Shown here in pieces: positions 19,368-29,705 of a stretch of DNA of 64,000 nt. The notes beneath the pieces were generated by a model. That model saw only the letters and a list, made by a program, of their open reading frames with translations. It was not told where the DNA came from and did not search any database. The stretch is from Sphingomonas jejuensis (GTDB taxonomy: Bacteria > Pseudomonadota > Alphaproteobacteria > Sphingomonadales > Sphingomonadaceae): positions 792,001 through 856,000 of the forward strand of contig NZ_JAATJE010000002.1 of assembly GCF_011927695.1 (NCBI RefSeq), written 5' to 3'. Positions within the stretch are counted from its first letter, which is position 1; each line of letters starts with the position of its first letter. A program made the position numbers and the translations under genes.

Positions 19368-20249
19368 TCAGCCGTGAAGCCAGCCGAGCCGCTGCGGAAG
19401 CGCGAGGGGGGCGCCGTGTCGTGTGAGGCGGAGGCCGGTGCCCGCCCGCACGGAGCCGATCCGCACGGCGCCCGCCACGGCGCCCGGCGCGGTCAGCAGC
19501 AGCGCGTAATCGTCGCCCGCGGTTGCGGCGCCGACCACGTCATCTCCCCAGAAGGCGGACCCGGCCGGCGACAGCGGCACCATGTCCAGGTCAATGTCGA
19601 TCGCGACCCCGCTCGCCTCGGCGATGCGCGCGGCATCGATCAGCAGGCCGTCAGACACGTCCATCATCGCCGTCGCCGTCGCCGCCAGCCGCTGACCGTC
19701 GGCCATCAGCGGGGTTGGCCGGCGATAGGCCGCCACCAGCGGCCCGGTCGCGGCGGGATCGCGCTCCAGCATCCTCAGGCCCGCGCCGGCATCGCCGATC
19801 GTCCCGCACAGCCACACGCCGTCGCCGGCGACGGCGCCGGCGCGGTCCGGCGCGTGTGCCGACCGGCCGATCGCGGTCAGGCTCAGCACGCGCGCCTGCC
19901 GCGCCGGTGCGGCCACCGTGTCCCCGCCCAGCAGCGGGACGTCCATGCGGGTGAGGGCCGCGCCCAGCCCCTCGACAAAGGCGCGGTCCCACGCCGCGTC
20001 GCCCAGGGTGATGCCGCTCAGGACGCCGACCGGCACCGCCCCCTTGGCGGCAAGGTCGGACAGGTTCACCGCCACCAGCTTCCACGCCACGTCGCCCGGC
20101 GGATCGTCGGCGCGGTAGTGCACGCCTTCGACCAGCATATCCTTCGTGACCACGAGGTCGCCGATCACCGCCGCGTCGTCCGCCAGCCCGCGCGCCCCGG
20201 GGTGGAGCGGCAGGCGGCGGAGCATGGCCAGCAGCGACGTCTCGGTCAT
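19368..20249 (-). CDS. thiL: Thiamine-monophosphate kinase
   Basis: Phosphorylates thiamine monophosphate to the active cofactor thiamine diphosphate, 293 aa. The family motifs are present in order: GLADDAAVIGDLVVTKDMLVEGVHYR near the N-terminus (Mg/ATP-binding acidic residues), AVNLSDLAAKGA, LLGGDTVAAP, and MMDVSDGLLIDAARI. The last step of thiamine activation needs no operon partner, and none is seen. The next gene on this strand begins more than 230 bp further on unless the small 41-aa frame is real. Confidence 0.95.
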   Translation of the reverse strand: MTETSLLAMLRRLPLHPGARGLADDAAVIGDLVVTKDMLVEGVHYRADDPPGDVAWKLVAVNLSDLAAKGAVPVGVLSGITLGDAAWDRAFVEGLGAALTRMDVPLLGGDTVAAPARQARVLSLTAIGRSAHAPDRAGAVAGDGVWLCGTIGDAGAGLRMLERDPAATGPLVAAYRRPTPLMADGQRLAATATAMMDVSDGLLIDAARIAEASGVAIDIDLDMVPLSPAGSAFWGDDVVGAATAGDDYALLLTAPGAVAGAVRIGSVRAGTGLRLTRHGAPLALPQRLGWLHG

Positions 20250-20300
20250 GACAAGTCGCTCATGACAGGGCAGTCGCAGCCACCGCGACCGGGCGCATCC

Positions 20301-22592
20301 TCAGCGGCTGGCCGAGCGCCCGCGCGATGCCTCCGCCCGGGCCGCCACGCCGGCCGGCCAGGTCACCGGCTGCTGCGTCTGCGGGTTGAAGACGTTGCCG
20401 GGGTAGCGCGCAGCCGCCGCCGCCGCGAGCTCGGCCTCCGTCAGCCATTCGCTCGGCGTCAGCGCCAGCACGTCCAGCCCGCGGGTGATCTCCGTGCCGT
20501 AGATGTGCCCGTCATACCAGTAAGCGGACCAGAAGCCGCCCAGCACCAGCTGCTCGGCATCGATCGGCCCGCGATCGAAATAGGCGATCTCGCGGGGCGC
20601 GTTGCTGTCGGTGAAATCGATCACCGAGATGCCGCCCTGGTACCAGGCCTGGACGAAGATATCGCGCCCCGGCACCGGCACGATCGATCCGTTGTGCGCG
20701 ACGCAATTCTCCTTGTCGCCCTGCGGGGCAGGCAGCTTGAACGTGCCGCGCCGCACCAGCCGGTTCTCGACGATGTCGTAGATCGCGTCCGCGCCATAGT
20801 TGGCGGGGTCATAGGTCCGGCAGCGTGGCCGCGCGCCGCCGCCCCATTCGTCGGTGAAGATCACCTTGGTGCCGTCGTTGTTGAACGTCGCCGAATGCCA
20901 ATAGGCAAAACCCGGGTCGCTGACCGCGTCGATGCGCTTCGGCCGCAGCGGATCGGAGATGTCGAGCAGGATGCCGTTGCCCGAGCATGCCCCCGCCGCG
21001 ATGTTCCGCGACGGGAACACGGTGATGTCGTGGCACTGGTCGGTGCGGTTGGTGTTCTGCGTGCCCTCACCATGGTCGCCGCCGCGCCACAGGCCGGCGA
21101 TCTGCCCGGTGCCCTGGTCCGCGAAGACGCGCGGCCGGTCGACGATCCGCGCGGCGGCCGGGTTGGCGACCGGGATCTCGATCACGTCGATGGAGAACAG
21201 CGCGGTGCGGCTGTCGCCCGGCACGTCGCCGATGCAGCCGGCCAGCTCGGCCTCGTCGCGCACCTCCGCCGTGCCCGAATTGTAGACGACGATGCGACGC
21301 GCGTCCGACGATACGATCGAATGCGTGTGGCTGCCGCGGCAGGTCTGCACCTGCCCGACCTGGCGCGGTTCGGCCGGGTTGGAGATGTCGAAGATGCGCA
21401 GGCCGCGGAAACGATCGGCGCTGGCCTCGCCCTCGACGCCCTGCAGCCCGCAATCGACACGCCCGCGCGTCTGTTCGACCGACATGATGAGGATGTTGCC
21501 GGCGATGGAGATGTCGCCCTGGCCGCCCGGGCACACCACGGAGCTGATCAGCGCCGGCCGCCCCTCGGCGCCCAGCCGGTAGACGTTGAAGCCGTGGTAA
21601 TTGCCCGTGACCATCAGGTCGTTCGAAAAGGCGATGTCGGTGTTCCAGAAGCTCAGCAGCGACGATCGCTCGCCGAACTGGGTGCCCTGCTGCCCGTCGT
21701 TCTCGCCGCGCCGCGACGCGTCTTCGGTGGTTGGCTCCGCCGGGATCGGCGGGGCGAGCCCGCCCGGGTTCTCGGGGTCGAAGAAGCCCGCCGGCTTCGG
21801 CAGCGACGCGACCAGCCGCATGTTCTTCGCCGCCACGCCCGGGTTGGTGAGCCCGGCCGCCAGCTGCGCGCGCGGATCGGGCGACAGGCCGGCCAGGATG
21901 ACGTTCATCCGGTCGATCTCGGACTGCTGCTCGTTCTTCACGTCGCTCGTGAACTCGAACAGCGCGGGATCATAGGCCGATCCGGGCGATGCCAGCAGCT
22001 CGCGCACCATGGCGAGCGCGCCTTCGTGGTGCGCGATCATGCGCTGCAGGAACAGCCGGTCGAACTCGGTGCCGCGCGCGGCGGCAAGCGCGGCCATCTG
22101 CTCGGGCGTGGCCATGCCCTGCATGGTGGAATGATCCATGCCGGCCATGTCATGCCCCGCATGTGCGCCGTGACCGGCCTGCGCGCCGTGCCCGGCATGG
22201 CCAGCTGCCGCCGGCACGGTGCCGACCGCCGGCGCCATCTCGCCGCGCGCGCGCAGCCAGCTCTGCATGAACTGGATCTCGTCGCCCTGCGATGCGCGGA
22301 TGCGGTCGGCCATGGCGACGATGTCGGGCGTGTTGGTCCGCTCCGGCACCAGCACGACCATTTCCATCGCCTGCTGGTGGTGGTGGATCATGCCCTGCAT
22401 GAAGGCGACGTCGGCGGGTGAATGGCGGGTGCCCGCGATCCGGCTGGCCTCCGTCGCGCTCAGGCCGCGGCTGCTCTGCCCGGGTGCGCCCGGCTGGACG
22501 ATCGGCGGCTGCGCTGCCGCCGCCGTCGCCCCGCCGATCGCCACCGCACCCGCCAACAGCGCCGCCAGCTTCAGCCGCATGCGATGTGCCAT
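20301..22592 (-). CDS. Exported DUF305 + LVIVD-type beta-propeller fusion protein
   Basis: Secreted protein of 763 aa with a signal peptide (MRLKLAALLAGAVAIGGATAAAAQ). Residues ~50-230 are a DUF305-like helical region with paired His motifs (FMQGMIHHHQQAMEM and FLQRMIAHHEGALAMV) flanking a His/Met/Gly-rich linker (HAGHGAQAGHGAHAGHDMAGMDHSTM region, ~135-165) suited to binding Cu or a similar metal. Residues ~300-720 repeat blocks such as GLRIFDISNPAEPRQVGQV, ILLDISDPLRPKRIDAV and ISVIDFTDSNAPREIAYF, an LVIVD-type propeller. GGGAG precedes the ATG. The role is unknown, possibly metal-dependent surface or periplasmic binding. Confidence 0.8.
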   Translation of the reverse strand: MAHRMRLKLAALLAGAVAIGGATAAAAQPPIVQPGAPGQSSRGLSATEASRIAGTRHSPADVAFMQGMIHHHQQAMEMVVLVPERTNTPDIVAMADRIRASQGDEIQFMQSWLRARGEMAPAVGTVPAAAGHAGHGAQAGHGAHAGHDMAGMDHSTMQGMATPEQMAALAAARGTEFDRLFLQRMIAHHEGALAMVRELLASPGSAYDPALFEFTSDVKNEQQSEIDRMNVILAGLSPDPRAQLAAGLTNPGVAAKNMRLVASLPKPAGFFDPENPGGLAPPIPAEPTTEDASRRGENDGQQGTQFGERSSLLSFWNTDIAFSNDLMVTGNYHGFNVYRLGAEGRPALISSVVCPGGQGDISIAGNILIMSVEQTRGRVDCGLQGVEGEASADRFRGLRIFDISNPAEPRQVGQVQTCRGSHTHSIVSSDARRIVVYNSGTAEVRDEAELAGCIGDVPGDSRTALFSIDVIEIPVANPAAARIVDRPRVFADQGTGQIAGLWRGGDHGEGTQNTNRTDQCHDITVFPSRNIAAGACSGNGILLDISDPLRPKRIDAVSDPGFAYWHSATFNNDGTKVIFTDEWGGGARPRCRTYDPANYGADAIYDIVENRLVRRGTFKLPAPQGDKENCVAHNGSIVPVPGRDIFVQAWYQGGISVIDFTDSNAPREIAYFDRGPIDAEQLVLGGFWSAYWYDGHIYGTEITRGLDVLALTPSEWLTEAELAAAAAARYPGNVFNPQTQQPVTWPAGVAARAEASRGRSASR

Positions 22593-22673
22593 GTCCCGTT
22601 CTCCCGCCTTTTATCGATCCGTTGCCGGACGATAGCGCATCGGCCTGCCTTGGAAAGCCGCAAAGCGCCTGAT

Positions 22674-25190
22674 CTATTCGTAGCGGAGCGCGCCCACCGG
22701 GTTCGCCCGCGCCACCCGGATCGCGTGGGTGGCCACCGTCGCCACCGCGATCGCCGCGGCGCCCCCGCTGGCGAGCAGGAACGGCGTCGGCCCAAGCGCC
22801 ACGCGCGCGTCGAACCCGTTCAGCCAGTCGCGCATCGCCCACCACGCGATCGGCCAGGCGATCAGGTTGGCAAGCAGCACGGGGCGCGAGAACTGCCACA
22901 CCAGCAGCCGCACGATGTCGCGCGTGCGTGCGCCCAGCACCTTGCGGATGCCGATCTCCTTGGTGCGGCGCTCGGTGGTGAAGGCGGCCAGTCCGAACAG
23001 CCCCAGGCAGCCGACGATCACCGCCAGGATCGCAAAGCCGGCGAACATCTGCCCGACCGCCTCGTCGCGGGCGTAGAGCCCGGCCGCGCGCTCGTCGGCG
23101 AATTCGGCATCGAATGGCACGTCGGGGGCAAGCCGCTTCCACACGGCCTCCACCCGCTCGCGCACGGCGGCGGGATCGCCGTCGAAGCGCACCTCGAGAT
23201 AAGGCAGCCAGCCGCCGTTCCGGAACAGGATCATGTCCTCCACCTCGCGGTGTGCCGAGCGGAACCGCGTGTCACCCAGCACGCCGACGATGGTCGCGGG
23301 CACGCCATGTCCGTCGCGCGACAGCATGGACATGCTGATCTGCTTGCCGATGGCCTCGGCGGGCGACCGGAAGCCCATCTGCCGGGCACTGCTCTCGTTC
23401 ACCATCACGTTGATCCCGCGGCGCTGCAGCGCCTCCTCGGCGGCGCGCTGCTGCTCCGACGTGAAGTTGTCGGGCGGCAGGCCGAGCGAGGCATCGTCAA
23501 GCGCATGGTCGCGCGACAGCGTTCGCCCGGCCAGCAGCCGCATGCCCATCGTCTCGGCGAAACCATGATCCACGCTGTAGGCGCCCAGCACCAGTTCGCG
23601 CGCGTGGCCCGGCAAGGTCACGCCCAGGTTGCTGGTGTTGGAGGTGGAGATGCCGATGGATGTCAGCGCGCTCGATCGGACGCCGGGTACCCGCGCGATC
23701 TCCCGCTGCAGCGTTTCGGCCAGCGGCTTCACCTGGCCGCGCTCCAGATTGTCGATCTGCAGCACGCCTTCACGGTCAAAGCCGGGGTCCATCGTGCGGA
23801 CATGGGTCAGCTGCGCATAGACCACGACCGTGCAGATGATCAGACCGATTGAGATGGCGAACTGCACCACAACCAGCGTGTTGCGCAGCCGGCCGCTGCC
23901 GCCGGGCTCCGCCGAGGACTTGTTCGCCTTCAGCACCTCCGCCGGGCGGAAACGGGTCAGGTAAAAGGCGGGGTAGAGACCCGCCAGCACGCCGACCAGC
24001 AGTGTCAGTCCGACCGTCGGCAGCAGCAGGCCGTCCGTGCCCAGGTATCGAAAGGCGATGTCCGCCCCCAGCCATGACCGCAACCAGGGCAGCGACAACT
24101 CCACCACGGCAAGCGCCAGCATCGTCGCGATCGCCGTCACGATCAGCGACTCGGTCAGGAACTGGCCGATCAGCTGCGATCGATCGGCGCCCAGCACCTT
24201 CCTCAGCGACACCTCCCGCGCCCGGGCGGAGGCCCGCGCCGTCGCCAGGTTCGTGAAGTTCACGCAGGCCATGGCCAGGATCAGCACGGCCAGGCCGGCG
24301 AAGACCGCGATTGTGGTGGCGTTGCCGCGTCGCCCGGACGGCGATCCGTCAGCGCCCGACAGGTAGACGTCGGCGAGCGGAACCAGCTTGAAGGTCGATT
24401 GCGCCGCCTCGCTGACACTCTTGCCCGCCGCCTCGTAGCGGGGCGCGACCCGCTCTTTCCAGGCATCCAGCTGCGCGTTGATCGGATCGACCGATTGGCC
24501 GGGCTTCAGCTTCACATAGCTGGTGCCGCTGAACCAGCCCCAGGCGTTCACCTGGTCGGGATGAATGTCGGTTCCCTCCACAAGCCGCCGCACGATGCCG
24601 AACGCCTGGTGCGATGATCGCGGCAGATCGGCGTACACGGCGCTGACGCGATAATCGCTGGGCCCTTCGCTCGACAGCTGCGTGATCGTCCGGCCCACGG
24701 CAGCGTCCGTCCCGAACATCGCGCGCGCGGTGCTTTCGTCGATGGCGACGCTGTTCGGGTCCTTGAGCGCGGTGCGCGGATCGCCGTGGATGAACGGGAT
24801 CTTGAAGATCCAGAAGAACGCCGGCTCGACCTCCATGATGGTTTCCTGCACGGGCGCACCCGTCCGGTCGCGGATCACCGGCTGGTCGTTGTGCGTGTAG
24901 GCGAAACTCTCGATCGCATCGAAGTCCTTCGCCAGGGCATGCACCACCGCATAGGGCGTGTTCTGGATCGTCTCGGACGACCCCGTCTCCGTGTCCGTGT
25001 TGGTCGCCTGCAGCTGGAACACGCGCTCATGCTCACCCACGAACCGGTCGAAGCTCGTCTGGTCGCGGACGTAGAGCAGGATCAAGAGGCACGCGGCGAT
25101 GCCGATCGCCAGTCCCACGATGTTGATGACGGCATAGGTCCGGTTCTTGGCCAGCGACCGGAAAGCAACGGTTGCGTAGTTGCGCCACAT
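22674..25190 (-). CDS. FtsX/MacB-type ABC transporter permease 1
   Basis: Inner-membrane permease of 838 aa. An N-terminal helix (~20-42) is followed by a periplasmic MacB-PCD-like domain, then three helices (FtsX domain, ~300-440), a second extracytoplasmic domain and a final FtsX domain. The final domain carries the coupling-helix motif TTERRTKEIGIRKVLGA and ends VGALRYE. Such permeases use mechanotransmission to drive export or envelope extrusion. It is the last gene of the operon, nine bases after permease 2, its paralogue. Both FtsX domains are intact, so each may form homodimers or the two may pair. Confidence 0.92.
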   Translation of the reverse strand: MWRNYATVAFRSLAKNRTYAVINIVGLAIGIAACLLILLYVRDQTSFDRFVGEHERVFQLQATNTDTETGSSETIQNTPYAVVHALAKDFDAIESFAYTHNDQPVIRDRTGAPVQETIMEVEPAFFWIFKIPFIHGDPRTALKDPNSVAIDESTARAMFGTDAAVGRTITQLSSEGPSDYRVSAVYADLPRSSHQAFGIVRRLVEGTDIHPDQVNAWGWFSGTSYVKLKPGQSVDPINAQLDAWKERVAPRYEAAGKSVSEAAQSTFKLVPLADVYLSGADGSPSGRRGNATTIAVFAGLAVLILAMACVNFTNLATARASARAREVSLRKVLGADRSQLIGQFLTESLIVTAIATMLALAVVELSLPWLRSWLGADIAFRYLGTDGLLLPTVGLTLLVGVLAGLYPAFYLTRFRPAEVLKANKSSAEPGGSGRLRNTLVVVQFAISIGLIICTVVVYAQLTHVRTMDPGFDREGVLQIDNLERGQVKPLAETLQREIARVPGVRSSALTSIGISTSNTSNLGVTLPGHARELVLGAYSVDHGFAETMGMRLLAGRTLSRDHALDDASLGLPPDNFTSEQQRAAEEALQRRGINVMVNESSARQMGFRSPAEAIGKQISMSMLSRDGHGVPATIVGVLGDTRFRSAHREVEDMILFRNGGWLPYLEVRFDGDPAAVRERVEAVWKRLAPDVPFDAEFADERAAGLYARDEAVGQMFAGFAILAVIVGCLGLFGLAAFTTERRTKEIGIRKVLGARTRDIVRLLVWQFSRPVLLANLIAWPIAWWAMRDWLNGFDARVALGPTPFLLASGGAAAIAVATVATHAIRVARANPVGALRYE

Positions 25191-25199
25191 GGAACTGTC

Positions 25200-27677
25200 C
25201 TACTCGTAACGGAGGGCGTGGATGGGGTTTGCGCGGGCGACGCGCAGCGCATGGCCGGCGACCGTCGCCACCGCGATGGCGAGCGCGAGCAGCCCGGCCA
25301 CCGCGAACGGCGTGATCGTCAGCGGCACGCGGATGTCGAAGCCGTTCAGCCATTCGCGCATCGCCCACCATGTCGCCGGCCAGGCGACGAGGTTGGCGAG
25401 CACCACCGGCCGCGTGAACTGCCAGGCGAGCAGCCGGACGATGTCGGCGACGGTCGCGCCCAGCACCTTGCGGATGCCGATCTCCTTTGTGCGCCGCTCG
25501 GCCGCGAAGGCGGCAAGGCCGTAGAGCCCGAGGCAGGCGATCAGCACGGCGAGCGCGGAAAAGCCCGCGAACAGCACCGCGCGCGCCCGGTCGGCCGCCA
25601 GGAAGTCGGCCGCGATGTCGTCGGCAAAGCGCGCCTCGAACGGGATCTCCGGCTCCAAGCGGCGCCACACGCGCTCCAGTCCGGCCATCACTTCGGCGGG
25701 CCGTGCCCCGGCATAGCGGACCAGCACGGTCGATGTCTGCTGGGGCTCATAGGCGTAGACGAGCGGCTCCAGCGGCTCGCGCGCGGTGCGCAACCGCGTG
25801 TTCTCGACCACGCCGACGATCGTCGCCGGCACCATCTGCATGCCATCGCCGTCCCAGCCCGGAAAGGCGACGCGCACCACCTGGCCGAGCGCCGCGCCCG
25901 GCGACGCGAGGCCGAACATGCGCGCGCCGGCGCGGTTGATGACGACGTTGATGCCGCGTTCGCCAAGCGCGGCGGGCGACAGTCCGTCGAAGCGGTCGCC
26001 CTGCCGCGCCACATCGAAGCGCCTGCCGGCGAGCAGCGGCACGTCCATCGTCTGCAGAAAGGCATCGTCGACGCCGTAGAAGCCCATGGTGACATGGTCG
26101 GTCGCGCCGTCGCGCTGCATCAGCCGCATCGGCTGTTCGCCCGGATTGAGCGTCAGCGAGGTGCGCGCGACACCCGTGACGCCGGGGATCGCCTGCATCT
26201 GCGGCCGCGCGGCGTCATATTCGGAGCCCTGCGTGAAGCGCCAGGCATTGTCGATCTGGATGAGCCCGTCGCGGCGGTAGCCGGGATCGACGCGCGCGAT
26301 GAAGCGCGTCTGGCTGTAGATCACCGCGGTGGACGCGATCAGCCCGATCGCGATCGCGAACTGGACGACAACCAAGGCGGTTCGCGCCCGCGCGCTGCCC
26401 GGCGTCTCCGCCGATCCGCGGTTGGCGCCGAGGGCATGCGCCGGCCGCCCCTTTGCGGCGTAGAGCGCCGGAGCAAGCCCGCCGAGCAGGCCCACCGCGA
26501 CCAGCAGACCGGTCGCCGGCAAGAGCAAGCCGTTTTCGCCCAGGTAGCCGCGTGGCAGCCGCGTCTCGAGCAGCGCCTCGAGCCAGGGCGTCGCGATCTC
26601 GACCAGCGCGAGTGCGAGCAGCATCGCGATAGCCGCCGCGATCAGCGCCTCGACGGTGAACTGCGCCACGATCTGTCGCCGCGACGCGCCGAACAGCCGG
26701 CGGAGCGACACGTCGCGGGCCCGGGCGATCGCGCGCGCCGTGCCGTAGTTGAGGAAGTTGATGATCGCCATGGCGAGCGTCAGCAGCGCAACCACGGTCA
26801 GCGTCGTCAGCGCGCGCGCGTCGCCGCCCGGCACGATCGCGCCTTCCTGCGCTTGCCCCAGATGGATGGCGGTGATGGGGACGAGGTGAAAGTCGAACAC
26901 GCTGGCCATGCCCACCATCGCGCCGCCTTCCAGCCTGCTCGGCACCACGCGCCACTCCCATGCGGGAAGCGCCGCGTTGATCGTGGCGGGATCGGCGCCG
27001 GCCTTCAGCCGGACGAAGTGCTGCTGATCGAAATTGCCCCAGCCGCGCATCGGGGGCGGCACGCCGTTCGGGTCGCGGAGCGAGATGACGCCCAGCTTCA
27101 GGTTGGTGTTGGGCGGCAGATCCGCCAGCACGCCTGCGATGCGGCGGGGCACCTTGCCGTCGCCGGCACCGGTCGTCAGGCTGCGGCCAAGCACATCGGC
27201 CGTGCCGAACAGCTGCCGGGCAACACTTTCACCCAGCACGATCGCGGCAGGATCGGACAGCGCCGTTTCGGCCGAGCCGTGCAGGAAGGTGAGCGGAAAC
27301 ACCCGGAAGAAGCCGGGATCGACGCTGACCGCGTCCAGGAAGACCGGTGCCCCGTCATGCTCGGCGACGGTCTTTCCGACCTGGATCGACGTGATCGCTT
27401 CGACCTGCGGAAAGTCCGCGCCCATCCGTTCGAACACGGGAAAGGAGCTGCCCTGGTGATGGACGACATCGGTGCCGGGCGGGCGGATGACGGTCTGGAC
27501 CTGGAAGACCCGGTCATGCCCGGGCAGCCAGGCGTCGTAGCTGCGCTCCGCCCGGACATAGCCCAGGATCATCAGGCACCCCGCGAAGCCGAGCATCAGC
27601 CCGCCGATCGTCACCGCGGACGCACCCGGCTGGGCGATCAGGCGGCGCAGCGCGACGATCAGGTGGTTCTTCAGCAT
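25200..27677 (-). CDS. FtsX/MacB-type ABC transporter permease 2
   Basis: Inner-membrane permease of 825 aa starting MLKNHLIVALRRLIAQPG. The architecture matches its downstream paralogue: N-terminal helix, MacB-PCD-like periplasmic domain, FtsX domain, second periplasmic domain, and C-terminal FtsX with AAERRTKEIGIRKVLGATVAD. The end AIHALRYE-like tail parallels permease 1. It follows the ATPase gene by 17 bp with GGGGAGACGG just before the ATG. The open frame extends upstream into the ATPase gene, but the ATG at 27675-27677 gives the conserved N-terminus. Confidence 0.92.
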   Translation of the reverse strand: MLKNHLIVALRRLIAQPGASAVTIGGLMLGFAGCLMILGYVRAERSYDAWLPGHDRVFQVQTVIRPPGTDVVHHQGSSFPVFERMGADFPQVEAITSIQVGKTVAEHDGAPVFLDAVSVDPGFFRVFPLTFLHGSAETALSDPAAIVLGESVARQLFGTADVLGRSLTTGAGDGKVPRRIAGVLADLPPNTNLKLGVISLRDPNGVPPPMRGWGNFDQQHFVRLKAGADPATINAALPAWEWRVVPSRLEGGAMVGMASVFDFHLVPITAIHLGQAQEGAIVPGGDARALTTLTVVALLTLAMAIINFLNYGTARAIARARDVSLRRLFGASRRQIVAQFTVEALIAAAIAMLLALALVEIATPWLEALLETRLPRGYLGENGLLLPATGLLVAVGLLGGLAPALYAAKGRPAHALGANRGSAETPGSARARTALVVVQFAIAIGLIASTAVIYSQTRFIARVDPGYRRDGLIQIDNAWRFTQGSEYDAARPQMQAIPGVTGVARTSLTLNPGEQPMRLMQRDGATDHVTMGFYGVDDAFLQTMDVPLLAGRRFDVARQGDRFDGLSPAALGERGINVVINRAGARMFGLASPGAALGQVVRVAFPGWDGDGMQMVPATIVGVVENTRLRTAREPLEPLVYAYEPQQTSTVLVRYAGARPAEVMAGLERVWRRLEPEIPFEARFADDIAADFLAADRARAVLFAGFSALAVLIACLGLYGLAAFAAERRTKEIGIRKVLGATVADIVRLLAWQFTRPVVLANLVAWPATWWAMREWLNGFDIRVPLTITPFAVAGLLALAIAVATVAGHALRVARANPIHALRYE

Positions 27678-27694
27678 GGTTCCGTCTCCCCTGC

Positions 27695-28375
<681 letters not shown>

Positions 28376-28386
28376 CGTTGGTCCTT

Positions 28387-29682
28387 TCATCGACCGGTCA
28401 GGTCCAGCCGATCCTTGTCGGCGAACCCTGTGTAGGGGGAGGTCAGCACGCGCTCGCCGGGCTCCAGCCCGTCGAGCACCTCGATCGCATCCGTGTTGCG
28501 ACGGCCCAGCCGCACGGTGCGGCGCACCGCCTCCTCGCCGTCCGGCGACACCACGAACACCCAGGCGCCACCCGTTTCGTTGTAGAAGGCGCCGTTCGGG
28601 ATCAGGATGGCGGGCGCGGGATCGTCGAGGACGAGGCGCACCTGCAGCGTCTGCCCGCGCTGGATGCGCGGCGGCTCGTCGCCGGTGAACTGCAGGTCGA
28701 TCTCGAACTGTCCGTTCCTCACCTGCGGATAGATCTTGGTGACGCGGGCGCGGAACTGGCGCCCGTCGCTCTCGATCGATGCCTGCTGGCCCAGCTGCAC
28801 GCGACCGAGGTAGAATTCGTCGACGCCCGCGATCAGCTTGTTGCGGCCGGGGCTGTCGATCTGGCCGATGCGCTCGCCGCGCCCCATCGACTGGCCGACC
28901 TGGATCGAAAATCCGGACAGCTGGCCCGACACCGGCGCACGCAGGTTCAGCCCGTCCAGGTTGCGGCGCGCCAGCTCCAGCCCCGCGCCCATCGACTGCG
29001 ATGCGGCGCGCAGCTGCGCCAGCTGCCCGGTCTGCAGCCGCTCGTCCGTCGCCATTGTCCGGCGCATCACCTGCAGCCGCTCGCGCTGATAGGCGGCATC
29101 GTCTGCGGTGTCGCGAAAGGTGCGCTGCGCCACGAAGCCGCGCTCGGCCAGCGGCGCCTGCTGCTCGGCCAGCCGCATCGCCTTGCGGGCGGCAAGGTCC
29201 GCTTCCAGCAGGTTGCGCTCGTTGGCGAGGCGGTTCTGCGCCAGCGCCAGTTCCTGGCTGCGCATCGAATTGAGTTGCTGCGTCACTTCCGTCTGGCGCG
29301 CCAGCACCGACAGTTGCAGCTCGGCATTGGACAGCTCGGCCAGCAGCTGGCCCTTCTGGACGGTTGCGCCGTCCTCCACCAGCACGCGCTCCACCCGGCC
29401 GCCCTCGATCGAATCGAGGAACACGGTGACCAGCGGCGTGACGCGGGCGCGCAGCGGCAGGAAATCCTCGAACGTGCCGCGCTCAACGATGGAGATGGTT
29501 AGCCGCTCCGCCGCGATCGTCTGGCTGTTGGCACCCGGCGCGACGCTCCACAATCCGGCGGCGGCGATGGCGACCAGCGCGGCGGCGATGCCGGCCTTGG
29601 CGCGCGTCGACAGGCCGCGGGGCGCGACCACCCGGTCCATCGCGCCGCCATGCGCGGGCGTGGACACGGGCTCGGTCGGCAT
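28387..29682 (-). CDS. HlyD/MacA-type periplasmic adaptor of the ABC export system
   Basis: Membrane-fusion protein of 431 aa. A short cytoplasmic N-terminus and one transmembrane helix (~28-48) are followed by lipoyl halves (GGRVERVLVEDGATVQKGQ and NLRAPVSGQLSGFSIQVGQ) around a long coiled-coil hairpin (~120-235, Leu/Gln/Arg-rich). A beta-barrel and membrane-proximal domain end LEPGERVLTSPY. It would link the ABC permeases to an outer-membrane duct, but no TolC-type gene is in this operon. It starts 23 bp after the small secreted peptide gene with only a weak ribosome binding site, suggesting translational coupling. Confidence 0.92.
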   Translation of the reverse strand: MPTEPVSTPAHGGAMDRVVAPRGLSTRAKAGIAAALVAIAAAGLWSVAPGANSQTIAAERLTISIVERGTFEDFLPLRARVTPLVTVFLDSIEGGRVERVLVEDGATVQKGQLLAELSNAELQLSVLARQTEVTQQLNSMRSQELALAQNRLANERNLLEADLAARKAMRLAEQQAPLAERGFVAQRTFRDTADDAAYQRERLQVMRRTMATDERLQTGQLAQLRAASQSMGAGLELARRNLDGLNLRAPVSGQLSGFSIQVGQSMGRGERIGQIDSPGRNKLIAGVDEFYLGRVQLGQQASIESDGRQFRARVTKIYPQVRNGQFEIDLQFTGDEPPRIQRGQTLQVRLVLDDPAPAILIPNGAFYNETGGAWVFVVSPDGEEAVRRTVRLGRRNTDAIEVLDGLEPGERVLTSPYTGFADKDRLDLTGR

Positions 29683-29705
29683 GTGGATGACGCTCACCGA
29701 TGCGC

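Noticed and set aside
19275-22421. A 1048-codon plus-strand frame over thiL and the DUF305 gene
   Set aside because: Antisense to two genes with clear motifs and correct starts; the composition is typical of shadows.
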